The position numbers and the translations under genes are program-made. DNA of 64,000 nucleotides from Diplolepis rosae. Taxonomy: Eukaryota > Arthropoda > Insecta > Hymenoptera > Diplolepididae. Shown here piece after piece: positions 11,340-22,590 of the stretch (position 1 is the stretch's first letter; every line of letters starts with the position of its first letter). The notes beneath the pieces are model-generated. The model was not told where the DNA came from. It ran no database searches and was given only the letters and a program-made list of their open reading frames with translations. The stretch covers positions 2,294,001 through 2,358,000 of the forward strand of contig JAPYXD010000704.1 in NCBI GenBank assembly GCA_030998225.1. The letters run 5' to 3'.

Positions 11340-11566
11340 TTTGTATACACTCTAAATCTGAATCAGTCAAATTTTCACCGATTGAATCAGTGATTTGCCT
11401 TTTCACTGAATCATCAGTGGATACAATATTTTTCACTGTTAAATCAGTTACTTTTCACTGAAGTAATCAGTGAAATTTGACTGATTCACAGTAACCTGTT
11501 TTTAGTTATTTAAATCAGTCAAATTTCACTGATAATCAGTAGATTTTGACTGATTCATATTTGAAA
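11340..11566. repeat. Cluster of TGAATCAGT/CAGTGAAATTT motifs at the inner edge of the right arm
   Basis: About ten variants of AATCAGT, in both orientations and often joined to CAAATTTCACTGA, fall in about 230 bp. Examples are near 11360, 11378, 11402, 11442, 11463, 11480, 11512, 11528 and 11550. They end where the inverted-repeat arm begins. Clustered short repeats in hAT elements often bind the transposase, but here they lie 2.4 kb from the terminus. Function is inference. Confidence 0.55.
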
Positions 11567-14011
11567 TTTGTACAGTTTTTAAAAAAATCTGAAACTTTTT
11601 GAATTTAGTAGTTTATTTATAAAATTTGAGAATGTTGTAGTTGATATTTCTATATAGAACTTTAAGCATTTATGGACACAAAATTTCATTTAAAGTTTCT
11701 TCTATCGGTATTCAAAACTTTCAACAATTTTGCAAGATCAGTCAAATGCAAAATTTGACAGAGTATTTAATCAAAATATTTACATTTATTTTTTAAATAT
11801 TTTGAAAATAATTCGACTAAAATAATGATTAATAAGATTTTGTAACATTGTGGGAATATTGGAACGCTGCAAGATTAAATTTTGAGTACAATTTTCAATT
11901 AATGAATGTTTAAAGAATTGAGTGAAAGCATCAATTAAAAAATATTTTTTACTTTATAAATTTGATTAAGTGCAGTAATAAGAAAATTTTGACTTTCTAT
12001 AAAAGCATTTCATTTATCTGATTAAAAGTCTGTGCATACGTCACTAAAACGTAAGATTAAAAAACTTTAAACTGCTTTTACCATCAATCTATGAATGTGG
12101 ATTTTAAACCGTAATTTAATGTGTCTTATTTTTTTTTTTGATAAAATATTTTTAACATAATTTTTTGCTTAAAGTAGCCGATTTACTCGATTAAAAATTG
12201 GTCAACTTGTATATTTCAAAATTCTGTAATAAAAGTATTTTCATATTATGCTTTTGTATCCTATGCGTAGAATTTTAATTTTAAAATTGAGATTTCTCAC
12301 AAAGAAGAAAGATTGTCTTATTAAAGCAGTTTATTCCCAGAAATTAAAAATCATTTACTTAATATTTCGATTCCAAACATTGAATATTTATTGACTTTGA
12401 ATAAAACAGAAAAAAAATCTTTATGAAGTTTTAAAATCTTTTTACAATGTTACGAATTGGGCCGAATTTAGAATTACGAAATCTTTCATTACACGGAGAA
12501 AAATGGAAATCAGAGAAATATGGGTGATTACTGGAAAATAGGCAAAATTATTAGATGACAAAAGAGAGTGTCACACTGTTTGGGAATCAGTCTTGTACTG
12601 TCAAATACTCTCTTCTCTTTTATAGAAATCATTTTTAATTCCCAGTAATCGTTCGTATTCTCCTGATCTCCATTTTTCTCCGTGTAGAAAAAGAAAAAGT
12701 CACTCACATGAAATAAACTTCTGTAAGAATTATCAAGATTGAAGAGATGTTAAAATATTTGAAAAATAATGCAATTGTAAAATTGCAATTTATATCAATA
12801 TTTGACAAATTTTTAGCTTTCTCAATCAAAGCATTATCCGGAAATTTTTAGTTCCTATAAAAAGATGGAATATTTATCAATTTCTTGAATGTTCATACAT
12901 TAAAAAAATATCGAATTAGAGAATTATATGCAAAGTATTTTCCATTAAGAAGACATAAACATGACATAATTAGTTTTATATCTACATTTTCAGCTTACTT
13001 TTTGTGGCTTAAGCACACATTTTGAATTCGAAATACAAAAATGCTCTACAGAGTTGAAGTATTTCCTGAATCAATTATTATTGATCCTGAATTCTATTGG
13101 AAAATTTGTTGTTTACTGTTCAAATGTTACTACGATTTCAGACGGACAGACAAATTAAGAACTACAAAATATTTCATCCAAAAGCTTGCACTCCTCCATA
13201 AAATCTTGTCAAATTGTAACAAGATTTGAACACTTCGAACGAACATTTTTATGTAAAATTTAAAGTTGATTGATATTTATATGTTAATATGGAAATACCA
13301 ATAAACACATATTTTAGCTTTTTAATTTATCTACTGCTATTAGACAATTTTCCATTTCCGTAGAGATTTTAAGTTTTGGAATGAAAAGTTTGTGCTTAGG
13401 CTACAAAAATGTGAGATGAAAATATTTCTAACATATAACTGAAAATATAAATTATGAACTTGAATTTTATGTTCATTTTATCTTGATAGAAAATATTGTT
13501 CTAATTGAAAAATTGTTAAATGTACAAAATTAGTAAGAAGTATATAAATTTGAATGGAAAATTATATATTGATTCAAATTTTATACATTTATTGTCACTA
13601 AATTTCACTGAAAGTTTATTTTTGAAGTGTTGAAATCCTCATGAAATTTTCCAAGATCATACTGATGTTTATTTCATGCAGACTTTCTTCAAGAAATTGA
13701 AGAAAAGTGTTATTTCTTGAACTATATACTTCGTAAATTCAAATTCGTCGTCTGCTTCGCGCCTCTTTTGCACGTACTCGAGAAAAATACAATTCTTAAT
13801 TTCGACTCGATAAACGAAAGCGTGAAATCTAAAAATAACTTGAAAACTCAAGCATTGTAACGAAGTCCGTCTTCGTGCACCTTCGGCTTTACACGAAGCT
13901 GGTGACCGCAGCGTGTTGCAGAGCCGACACACTGACACGCCACGTTTGCATGTGTTTCTCCCAGATGGGAACGTGGTGGGGGCCGAAAAATCCCACGTTC
14001 TGGAGACACTG
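11567..14011 (-). repeat. hAT right terminal inverted-repeat arm
   Basis: Reverse complement of 5147-7590 with few mismatches, for example one base near 12250 and several near 12445-12490. Ends GGAGACACTG at 14011, followed by GATATCGA. It contains the mirrored MITE (about 12490-12687) and mirrored non-functional ORFs. Confidence 0.92.
12490..12687. repeat. Palindromic MITE inside the hAT right arm
   Basis: Mirror copy of 6472-6669: begins TACACGGAGAAAAATGG and ends CCATTTTTCTCCGTGTA. Confidence 0.75.
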
Positions 14012-14223
14012 GATATCGAGTTAAAACTTTGAGTAATTAAGTAAAAAGCACTAAGGAATGTTTATCTGGTCCAAAATTTTTATACTTATCAAAAAACATT
14101 TTTTGGAAATTTTTTTTTTTTAGTTATAAATATTTAGGAGTAGATAAACGTCCCTTAGTGCTTTTTACTCAATAACTCAAAGTTTCAATTCGATATCTCA
14201 ATTAATATAGAAATGCGAAGGGC

Positions 14224-14344
14224 AAAATAAAAATTGTCCTCTTTTTCAAACTTTTCTGTCCCATTTTGTCCTCCTTTTAAAATAAATTTTTGTCCTACTT
14301 TGTCCTCATTTTTCAAACCTTTGTGCCCTGGATATTTTTACCAA
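14224..14344. repeat. Fragment of a TTTGTCCT-rich repeat
   Basis: Contains GTCCTACTTTGTCCTCATTT then TTCAAACC, which is the reverse complement of 54808-54835. Both are probably pieces of one dispersed element. Edges not resolved. Confidence 0.45.
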
Positions 14345-14769
14345 CCTCTGGTTGACCCTTCCTCGACCTTCGCACGTGGCTGATCTGCTTGGCTTTTTCG
14401 CATATTGAAGAAGAAAAAGGGGAAGAATATATTCGAATAGTTTTTCTCCTCTGGTTTCCCCGACGTTCCTTCTTTTCAAAGCAACTAGACTTTTAATTTC
14501 CCTGTCTTGCTCCCCCGGTCGATATTCTTGTTTACTCAGCGCATTCTGATGGGGTTTCCTCGTTCACACCTTTGTAAGGGTTTCGACGATTCATTCATAA
14601 CCGTTGTCTATTTATAAACTTACTATCTCTCTCTCCCTATTACAATTTTAGTATCGTACATTTTATTTCGTATAATTAATAATTTCCAATACATATATTT
14701 TCTCCGTGTTTTATTCCGAATAACAATTATAATATTATAAATAAATATTAATGGTCACAGGGCGTGACA
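14345..14769 (-). repeat. Truncated, diverged Gypsy-type LTR (same family as 36175-37359)
   Basis: Read on the minus strand it starts TGTCACGCCCTGTGACC. It then follows the 5' half of the large Gypsy LTR through TTGTAATAGGGAGAGAGA, TATAAATAGA and ACCCCATC-type boxes. It loses similarity near 14345, about where the LTR promoter would begin. No second LTR or internal region lies nearby, so it is a broken solo LTR, clearly older than the copy at 36 kb. Confidence 0.75.
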
Positions 14770-14789
14770 TTAAGTTGAAAAGTAATTTT

Positions 14790-14933
14790 TAAAAATCTGC
14801 CCGACCCCTTCGGGGATGCGGACACATTCTTATTGTTCGCAAGTTTGAGCGCGCCTAGGAAGCGTGAATTGGTTATCGCGCTTTGCGATTTGTTTTGTGT
14901 TCTTCGCGGGCATTCAAGTTTATTCCTCATGAA
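14790..14933 (-). repeat. R1 right (hairpin) end, inverted fragment
   Basis: The reverse complement of this piece carries the R1 3' signature: GCGAAGAACACAAA, a CGCAAAGCGCG hairpin, CCTAGGCGCGC and a terminal CCCCGAAGGGG hairpin followed by CGGGCAGATTTT. It abuts a forward R1 copy, giving a head-joined pair. Confidence 0.6.
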
Positions 14934-14935
14934 TT

Positions 14936-15055
14936 TTTACATTCTCATCATGGATGAGAAGGTATTGGTTTTATGTGAAAAATGACTTTCGAAATTTTCA
15001 TCAAATCTTTACGTTTTGAGACCCCCTGAGTCAGAAAAAATGGTTTTTACGAAAG

Positions 15056-15094
<39 letters not shown>

Positions 15095-16378
15095 AGTAGG
15101 TCGTGTGCGGCATAACTCTCGATAGAATTATCAGATTGAATTGAGCTTTGGTACACTTTATCGGAGCCGAAAAAGTAAGGACAAGTTCGTTAACCAGCCG
15201 CATCAAATCGAAATTGAGGGATGGAGCACTACTTTTGTGTTTTTGAAAATAATTTTTTGAAAAAATCAAAAATTCCAATCCTGGTTTTTGATAGTGCTCA
15301 TAAATCTCTACAAATTATCCTGATAACATTTTTTGATTAAATCAAAATTAGAAATGTTACAGTATATTCAAATTCGAAAAAAGTCCATATCAAAATTCCA
15401 TTTTCCAGTTAAATTATATGAGATACGAAAAAACGTTATGATACAATATTATTGAATAAATAAAAACCTACAAATTTGAATTGTAACATTTTTTCATAAG
15501 ATGCATATTTTTCTTTTTAATTAAAAAAAAACTATTGAAAATCCAAAATTCAATTTTTTAACAATAATATGTAAAATAAGAAAAAAACGTAGGAAAATAC
15601 AATGTTGTTAGTTTCAAAAAAATCTACAAGTTTTGTCTCACACAGTTTCTTATAAAACATATATTTTTCGTTTCAATTCCAAAAAATACGATTAAAATTC
15701 AAAAATTCCATTTTTTAGACAAAATATGTGAGATACAAAAAAAACTTTGAGATGAAAAATTGTTTGGCTAAATAAGGTCTACACATTCTTATAGAGAAAT
15801 TTCTCGACAGGATGTATATTTTAATTTTTTGATTTTTAATAGTGAAAAAATTCGATTTTTTTTACGGAAATATGTGAGATACGAAATAAGCGTCGTTCTG
15901 CAAAATCGTTTCCTTAAATAAAGTCTACGATTGTTTTTCCTTTTTGAGATATTTGGAAGAAAATAAATTTATCAATAATCATGTAATTTATTAAAAAGTT
16001 ACAAAAAATCTCGCATATTTTGGCTAAAAAATGGATTGTAGAGTATAATAGTATTTTTTTAAATTAAATAGACAAATATATAACTAATGACAAAATGTTC
16101 AGATTGAGATTCGTAGTTCTCTTTTCAGAAAACAATTTTGTATCATAACGTTTTATGTTAATTAGTACTGTTAATTTATGTTATTTTGGTTTATGTAAAA
16201 AAAATTATAAGTACAATTCGTAGAGCGTTTTTAGCACTATCAGAAATAAGGATTAAAATTTTGGATTTTCCCTTACTTTTTGAGCTCCGATAAAGTGCTC
16301 TTTCGCTTTCAGGGGGTCAAGAAACGTGAATATTTGTTATAAAAAGCAGATATAAAACCTCATATATGATGAGAATGG
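14936..16378 (+). repeat. R1 repeat copy 1, fold-back variant
   Basis: Starts TACATTCTCATCATGGATGA and shares GACCCCCTGAGTCAGAAAA, the TCTG microsatellite, GTGTGCGGCATAACTCTCG and CACTTTATCGGAGCCGAAAA with the copies at 25, 52 and 55 kb. Instead of the GC-rich hairpin end it finishes with a diverged inverted copy of its own left end: GAGCTCCGATAAAGTG near 16281, CAGGGGGTCAAGAAACG near 16310 and ATGATGAGAATG near 16366. Non-coding; the apparent ORFs are driven by the tetranucleotide repeat. Confidence 0.75.
15056..15093. repeat. (TCTG)n microsatellite inside R1
   Basis: About nine TCTG units. The same position in other R1 copies has fewer units (25586, 52012, 55442), so this is a length-variable internal microsatellite. 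Confidence 0.9.
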
Positions 16379-17902
16379 GAAAAAGCGAGGAAAATGGTAT
16401 GCGATTAATTTTTTTAGCATTAAATATTTTTTACTAGTATAGATTACTATTCGGAGAATTTTAAATATGTAGTATGCAAATTCCGAGGCGAATTTGTATG
16501 GATCATTTATGATCTACGACACCGAGATTTGATATAATCACGCCTATCGAAAACGAACATATGTATATGAAAGAAAAGACCTTGATAGTGAATAAAATAT
16601 CACGCTGAGGAACACATCAGGCAACAAACTCGTGATCACTAACAATTTCCTTTCGCATCATACATGACGAGTTCCAAAACAGTGCAATAAGAAGTTCAGA
16701 TTTAATCAGGAAATATTAAGAGACGTAAAGTGAGCTGATATCAATTAACCAATAGCGAGTAGTTTTACTATTTTCATGATATCATAATTACTTGTATTAT
16801 ATCAGCTTCATATAAGATTCATAATAAAGAAATTTAAGACAAGATTTCTTTTCACTCACCTTTGCATTTATTCTAATTTAATATGCTGAATTTAATTAGA
16901 ATTAACTATCTAATAAAATAAACCATCTTATAGAATATCACGTCACTAATAACATTTGGCGGCTTTATTAATAAATTAATAATTTCAAAGAATTTACTAA
17001 AGGAAACTGCAATCCAGAAAAATGCTTTTCTTTCTTCTCCGCTAAATTACTTAAAATTATTGGTTTGTGAATAAAGTCATTGAATGTAATTAAGCCTCTA
17101 CATAGTGTAAGGGCACATACAATTTTTTGAATTTTGCAATTTTCACGAAAACAAAAATTTAAAAGACATATTTTGATATAATTTTTATCTTCTATGAGTA
17201 TTTTATGATTGGATAACTGTTCAAAATTGAATGAAAACTAAGCGATTTATCATTATTTTATACAGAAAGATGTGTAATACAAACGGTATTTCTACAGGGC
17301 TTGAAATTTTCCATTATTCTGAAACAAAGAGGAAAGCTTAACGTCACGATAGTCACACGTGAACTAAAGAAAACCAGATTCAAGATTGGCATTGTGATAC
17401 CTCCTTTCTTATTAAATTAAGAATATGACCTAATAGATCATTTCATAGATATACAGAAATTCTTTTGGGAATTCTAGTTTCTCATGGTATTGTTTGTTAT
17501 TTGCAACTATAAAACTGAGTATTCTGATTTGAAAAGCTTTTTAGCATTGGGGTAACCATTTCTCATATTGCTTCAAAATTCTCTTTAATGCTGAAATAAA
17601 TCACTGTTTTTGATTAATTGAAGATTATTTTTCTAAATGGTTTAATAGGAAAATAGATTATTTTTGCAAAAAGGTATTTTCCTTTTGAAATCGATTCTTC
17701 CGTTCAAATTTGCAGTTAAACATTTTTTGATTATTAACTAAATTTCGAATTTTAAAACGTTTTTTAAGTACAAACTGAAAGATTTCAGATTTAAAAATAA
17801 ATCAACTATAAATTTTGGTCTTTATTAAACATGCAAAACTTTTGAAAATGAAAAGAACTTAAAATCTCAGAAGTTTATCTCAACTAAAACAGTTCAAATA
17901 AA
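16379..17902. other. Intergenic, nothing recognised
   Basis: AT-rich DNA without coding similarity. The part from 16480 to 16820 is less repetitive than its surroundings, but no exon or promoter signal was identified. Confidence 0.5.
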
Positions 17903-18129
17903 TGTTACGTCACAAGTACGTAAATACTTACTTTGATCGAAGATTCCTCGCTTTAAGTTAGGATCGAATGATCCTCGCTTAGGGATGAGGATAAGTCAAT
18001 GAAAAGACACAATGATTATCAAATAATAAAAATTGAATTTATTAAAATAATTATAAATTGAAAATATTAAATTGTCGATACAATTGATTTATAATTGGAG
18101 GCACAGGCTGGTTGGTTGGAAAGAGACAG

Positions 18130-18185
<56 letters not shown>

Positions 18186-18690
18186 AGAGTTCGGTACCTT
18201 TATGATTTCCCTTTGTTTCTTTAAATGTTCCTCACAGGTATGACTGCGATGCGATTCCCACAGGTGTGACTGCGAAGGAGTGAATATCCACAGGTGTGAC
18301 AAGGACACAACAACTATTCACTCTTTTTGGCACTGAGTCTAAGATCCTTTCAAGGATTGAAAAACGGACCACGGTAAATTTATGACTCTCGGGTCTTTAC
18401 ACTGTCAAACTGCACGGTATAATTGTCTCACGCTGAGAATCCCTTTTAGTTTTTTAGAAAATGCCGCACTTAAATACTGCTCACAAGACTAGTTTTCCCT
18501 TGGCGGTGTGTCCTTTTTATATTATATTTTTTGGTGACATCACGCGTTGCGCAGTCTCCCGCTGCGTGTGACGTAGTTATACCTCTCTTTTCAATAGGTG
18601 GTTTTCTCTCTCTTTTAGTAATTTCCCCAGATTTCTCTCTAGACCTAGCCTGTGCCTATAGTACATTCGAATGCGTCGCGGGACGTGACA
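17903..18690 (-). mobile_element. Solo LTR, Gypsy-like (TGTCACGTCCC...GACGTAACA)
   Basis: On the minus strand it starts TGTCACGTCCCGCGACGC and ends TTGTGACGTAACA, the same terminal style as the full element at 36 kb. The 788 bp unit is flanked by TAAA on both sides (17899-17902 and 18691-18694), a 4-bp target duplication. Inside are a TA/GA microsatellite, three CACAGGTGTGAC-type tandem motifs (about 18233-18300) and a minus-strand AATAAA near 18039. No internal region remains, so it arose by LTR-LTR recombination. Confidence 0.8.
18131..18184. repeat. (TA)n(GA)n compound microsatellite
   Basis: About 16 TA units followed by about 11 GA units, inside the solo LTR. Confidence 0.92.
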
Positions 18691-21546
18691 TAAAGATAGA
18701 TTTATCATATTTCATCATTTATCTGAGTCCCGTATTTTCAATATTTTCTCTTCTCTGTTGTTTTAATTAAAAGAGAATATAAAGCCTGAAATAAAGTATT
18801 TTTTAAACGTTTGGATAAAATCCATGTAGAAATTTAGCTAATTTAATTATATGAATCTTATTCTTCAATTTTACATGATTTTATTAATTAAAAAACTAAG
18901 ATTACAAGTTTAAACCAAATATATTTCCAAAATTGTATCAGAATTTTCAATCTATATTGTTTATTGATTTTCTCATCAATGATCTTGAAAAATCAATAAT
19001 TGTATAGTCTATCAATTACCTGCTGTTATCTATAGTTAGGTAAAGTCTCAGAACCTACACACGGCGCTAAGTTTATCTTTGGTCAATGTTTGACGTAAAA
19101 TTTTTAAAAAAACGCAATTCTGTAGAAATCTTTGGAATCTAATGTTTACAATTCACGTTAAATTTGAATTGCTTCATTTATGTAGACTATGGCGATAAAA
19201 TTGTTGCAAAAAATTAATGAATAATTTTCAGAGATGCATACTTAGTTATCAGGATAGCTTTTTTTATTTTAAATTAACGAAATATAAGTCAAAAGTTTAA
19301 AAATATAAATTGGTTAAAAGTATATGATACTTTGTTCATGTGGGTAAACAGAGGTATAGTTTCTACGTATTTATTCTAAAAATATTAAAAATTATCATTT
19401 GAAAACTTGGGAAAAGTTAAGTCACATGCAAACGGACGTAAATATCCTATATTTAGTTCGAATACATGAGTAATTGCTGTTATAATATTATTAATTAAAT
19501 TGAGACCTTTTTTGATTTTAAACTATGTTTTGTACAACTAAATAATTTAGCACATCAATGTTCATTTAATTTTTGAGATAAAGTTGAAATTAAATTGTTT
19601 AGGAATGTTGATAAAGCAGAATCCTGAAACAGTATAACGGCAGCAGTAACTTTTCTTACCGACTGATTCCTGTTATAAAGTCAGTAAACTGTCTTCAGCT
19701 GCCATCCGTGGTTGAAATTAAAAATTTAATTGGATTTTAAAAAATTAAGAAATATTCATGAAGAGTAAAAATTGTTTACTTTTCACATTATCAAGTAACA
19801 TTCAAATATTTAAACACTGTTTTGTATAATGTAACTAGTTGGAAAACACCAAATGTTATTAATATATCTTGGGAAAAGATGAGAAAGGCTGAAAGCCCAT
19901 ATATGTGGAATAAATTATTATTATTATTTCAAATTAATTAGGTGAGTTTGAAATTCTTGTCAATGCCTACATTATCGGAGGTTCACTAGTCGCGTATCAG
20001 ATAGGATACGTTGTCGACAGGTGTCCTCGTAGACAATTTCAAACTCTTATATCGCAAATAATGCAATTGAATTCAAATATTTAAAGAATTTGAAAATCTT
20101 TCCGTGGAAAAAAAGACGCTTTCGAAAATGTTTTACAAAAAGTAAAATTTTCAAGTTCTGATTGATTTTGTTTGAAATGAATATTTTCCACAATTTAAAA
20201 TAAATTTCGAACTCTATACCACCTAATTTTTTACAATCTCTAAATTATTTTGGAATGTATTTAAAAACTTTGAACTTAAAAGTCAAAGTTTGGCTGAAGA
20301 GAATATAAGTCAAGCTATTATCTTAAAACAATTTTCCAAATCAAATGTAAAAAAAATTATAAAAGGTCAAATATTTGTTATCTTTAATTTTGTTAATTAT
20401 ACTTGTTCAAAATATTCAAGAAATTTGTAAACAAAAATTCCGGCCTGTTGTTTACAAATTTCTAAGTTTTTCGTTCCTTTTATCCGGTTTTCTATATACA
20501 GTGAATTCTACATATTTTTTCCAATTCGTGTTATTGCTTACTAAACTTCTTCATTTTGAATTGCAAGCGATGAGATAAGTTTTTGAGTTTCATTATTATC
20601 CTTATTTTAACTATCTTCTACATTTTTATCTTTTACGCAAATTTTGAATTAATCTTTTACTTTATGACAATGAAGAGGGCCCCCATATGTGGCTGAAACG
20701 TTTGCCTTGTCTTTTATGCGTTTTTTTATCATAAATAACATTGATAATTTTAATAGAAGAAAACAAAAAGAAACTGACCCAATTCCAAAAAAGTGAGAAA
20801 TTAACAAAACAAATTCCGATTCGAAGTTGAATTTGAAAACGGCTATATAATAGAGAACGTGTTATTGAGAGATTAGAAAATTCATTTCAAAGATTGAAGG
20901 TATAAGAATGACATATTTATATAGATAGATAGATACTTACTGATTTCAGTACTGGTAATTTGAAATTTCTTTAAAAATGACACTTCAAAACTTCATATAA
21001 ACCATAAACCCACATAAACCATAAACCACGAAAAGCTATGGGCGAGCGCGAAGAACAAATTATATGAAATTCAAAGACTCTGATGATCACGTGACATTTC
21101 CTCAGGTACGTGTACGCTTCTGTTTGTAACATCTTAGATATTAAAGTTTAATATCTAATATTGTAAATTTCGAATATATTCTGTTATTGGTCATTAATAT
21201 CTCGTATATTTAACAGAATATACTAAATATTATGTAGTATAATCTAGATTATATGGGGTAATATCCAACTTTCTAGTATCTCATTTTTAGTATCTATTTT
21301 TCTCAGTGCAGTAAAAAAACCACGAAAAATAATTAGTTCAAAATTGATGCAAAATGTAAAGATTTGATAAAAATTTCGAATGTAAAAAAAATGCGAAGAA
21401 AATCGTGGATTTTGTGAAAGAAAGTGAAACTCGATGATAGTGCCATCTAATGGAATTTATCGTCAAGCTGCGAAATCGATGAGTCCGTAGCTGGCGCACT
21501 CTGCATGAACAAATTCGCTTGGTCGATAAAGATGCTTCCATTCTTG
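18691..21546. other. Intergenic AT-rich DNA with minor repeats
   Basis: No gene recognised. At 19882-19935 and 20671-20712 two related strings contain CCATATATGTGG or CCATATGTGG next to GGCTGAAA, probably fragments of retroelement 3' tails. From 21120 to 21310 there are many TAATATCTA/TAGATATTA-type palindromic repeats resembling 54508-54730. Confidence 0.45.
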
Positions 21547-21552
21547 ACTTAC

Positions 21553-22085
21553 CTTTAAAAGTAGGCGGAGTATTCCCCCCCCCCCCAAATTCTCATTTTG
21601 CCGATCCTTGCGGGGAGTGAAAGGTGGGGGGGTTGTTTAACATCGCGGATCGAGTTTATTTAGTTGCCCGCTGACAGCGGCCGTGAAACGTGGTGTAGTG
21701 TGATTGCGCGTGGTGTCCGGCTACAAAAGATCTGCCGAGATTAAATCGCCACGACGTCGACTCTGGCAAATCTTTGGGAATATCAAAAGTCGGTAGTCCA
21801 GTTTTAATCCGTAAAACGAATAATCGTTTCTTTTTCATTGAATACGCAAAGACGTGCTGTGATCGTGTCCTCGTGGTGATTTTGTTTATTTGTCAATCAT
21901 TGTTTCTGTCTCTTTATCCCTTAATGATCCTGTTTCGTGTTGTGAGCTTATGTTGACGTTGCTGTCATTGTTGCTGGCACCTCGCGAGAATCCGATCCCT
22001 GGTGATAATGTCGTCGCTGCTTTGGTGATGGCAGAGCGCAGAGGATGTCACGTCGCAAGCAGAGCAATCCAAAACCACTAAAACG
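21553..22085. promoter_or_regulatory. Candidate host bidirectional promoter with divergent first exons
   Basis: This GC- and CpG-richer segment is flanked by two outward consensus splice donors: AAAG|GTAAGT on the minus strand at 21547-21552 and AAAAC|GTGAGT on the plus strand at 22086-22091. Such a layout fits divergent, largely untranslated first exons. The short ORFs inside (21774-21956, 21890-22081) show no known domain. No downstream exon was identified. This is inference from composition and splice signals only. Confidence 0.3.
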
Positions 22086-22354
22086 TGAGTTCCTTATGCT
22101 TTCCCCAGGCTTTTTGATTATTTTCAATTATTAACATGTTTCCTTGTCTTTTCACGTGCATGCTAACCTCTTAATGTCGCACACGCTGCTTACACGTGTT
22201 GCTCTCCTCTCGCCGGGCAGGGGATCTCGCTTCCTACTATCCGGCGCCGCCACTGCTACCCACGTGCTTTCTAATCTCCGGGAAATGAGGCTAATGTCAT
22301 TCAGTCCTCACTAGTTGCCGATTTTCCGACTACGGTTACAGCACATTTCTTTTA
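22086..22354. other. GC-richer unique DNA after the candidate splice donor
   Basis: Possible first-intron start. Unique-looking sequence with CpG-rich stretches up to about 22310. No motif recognised. Confidence 0.3.
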
Positions 22355-22590
22355 ACGATTCAAGATGTACTTATAGTTTTGAGCGTTCATTGAACGATGA
22401 AAAATAATTTTTTTTTAAAACCTAATCATTGCTTTCTCCCCCATTAAATCGAAAAGTAGCGTAAACTTAATGACAGATTACATTTTGGAGAGGATCTAAA
22501 TTTAGACATAATAATTAATTTTGTTTTGAAAGAATATTTTTTTTTCATCGTTCAATGAACGTTGAAAACTGTAATTACATCGATTTCAGT
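22355..22590. repeat. MITE of the CGTTCATTGAACGATG family
   Basis: Left end GTACTTATAGTTTTGAGCG and then TTCATTGAACGATGAAAAA are mirrored by TTTTCATCGTTCAATGAACG, then TTGAAAACTGTAATTAC on the right. The TIRs are about 35 bp and the unit about 230 bp. A second full copy lies at 24258-24478 and a half copy at 59935-59980. Confidence 0.8.

Larger units (their letters stand above)
5147..14011 (-). mobile_element. hAT DNA transposon with ~2.44 kb terminal inverted repeats
   Basis: The element starts CAGTGTCTCCAGAACGTGGG and ends with the exact reverse complement. It is flanked by perfect 8-bp duplications and carries one hAT transposase gene on the minus strand, so superfamily and boundaries are secure. 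Total length is 8,865 bp: two arms of about 2,445 bp and a central 3.98 kb unique part holding the transposase (7839-10056). hAT TIRs are normally 10-30 bp; here the whole arms are near-identical inverted copies, differing by only scattered substitutions where I compared them. The near-identity argues for recent formation or ongoing gene conversion. Confidence 0.93.
5113..14223. repeat. Older MITE split by the hAT insertion
   Basis: DNA outside the hAT element reads as an inverted-repeat element when the hAT is ignored. The left remnant (5113-5146) runs GCCCTTCGCA then ATTAATTGAGATATCGA. The right part (14012-14223) begins GATATCGAGTTAAAACTTTG, contains GTAAAAAGCACTAAGG near 14041-14056, its mirror CCTTAGTGCTTTTTAC near 14153-14168, and ends ATTAATATAGAAATGCGAAGGGC. 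Its length without the insertion is about 240 bp. It has no coding capacity. Confidence 0.75.

Noticed and set aside
15009..15278. ORFs with QTDRQTDRQTD repeats (also 25572, 52000, 55416)
   Set aside because: They arise from the TCTG microsatellite in the R1 repeat and are not preserved as frames between copies.
20671..20712. Another hammerhead-like motif (GGCTGAAACG)
   Set aside because: It has GAAAC after a short helix but no CTGATGA core upstream, so the ribozyme layout is missing.
21577..21587. Poly-C run as a regulatory signal
   Set aside because: A lone homopolymer with no supporting context; probably simple-sequence noise.
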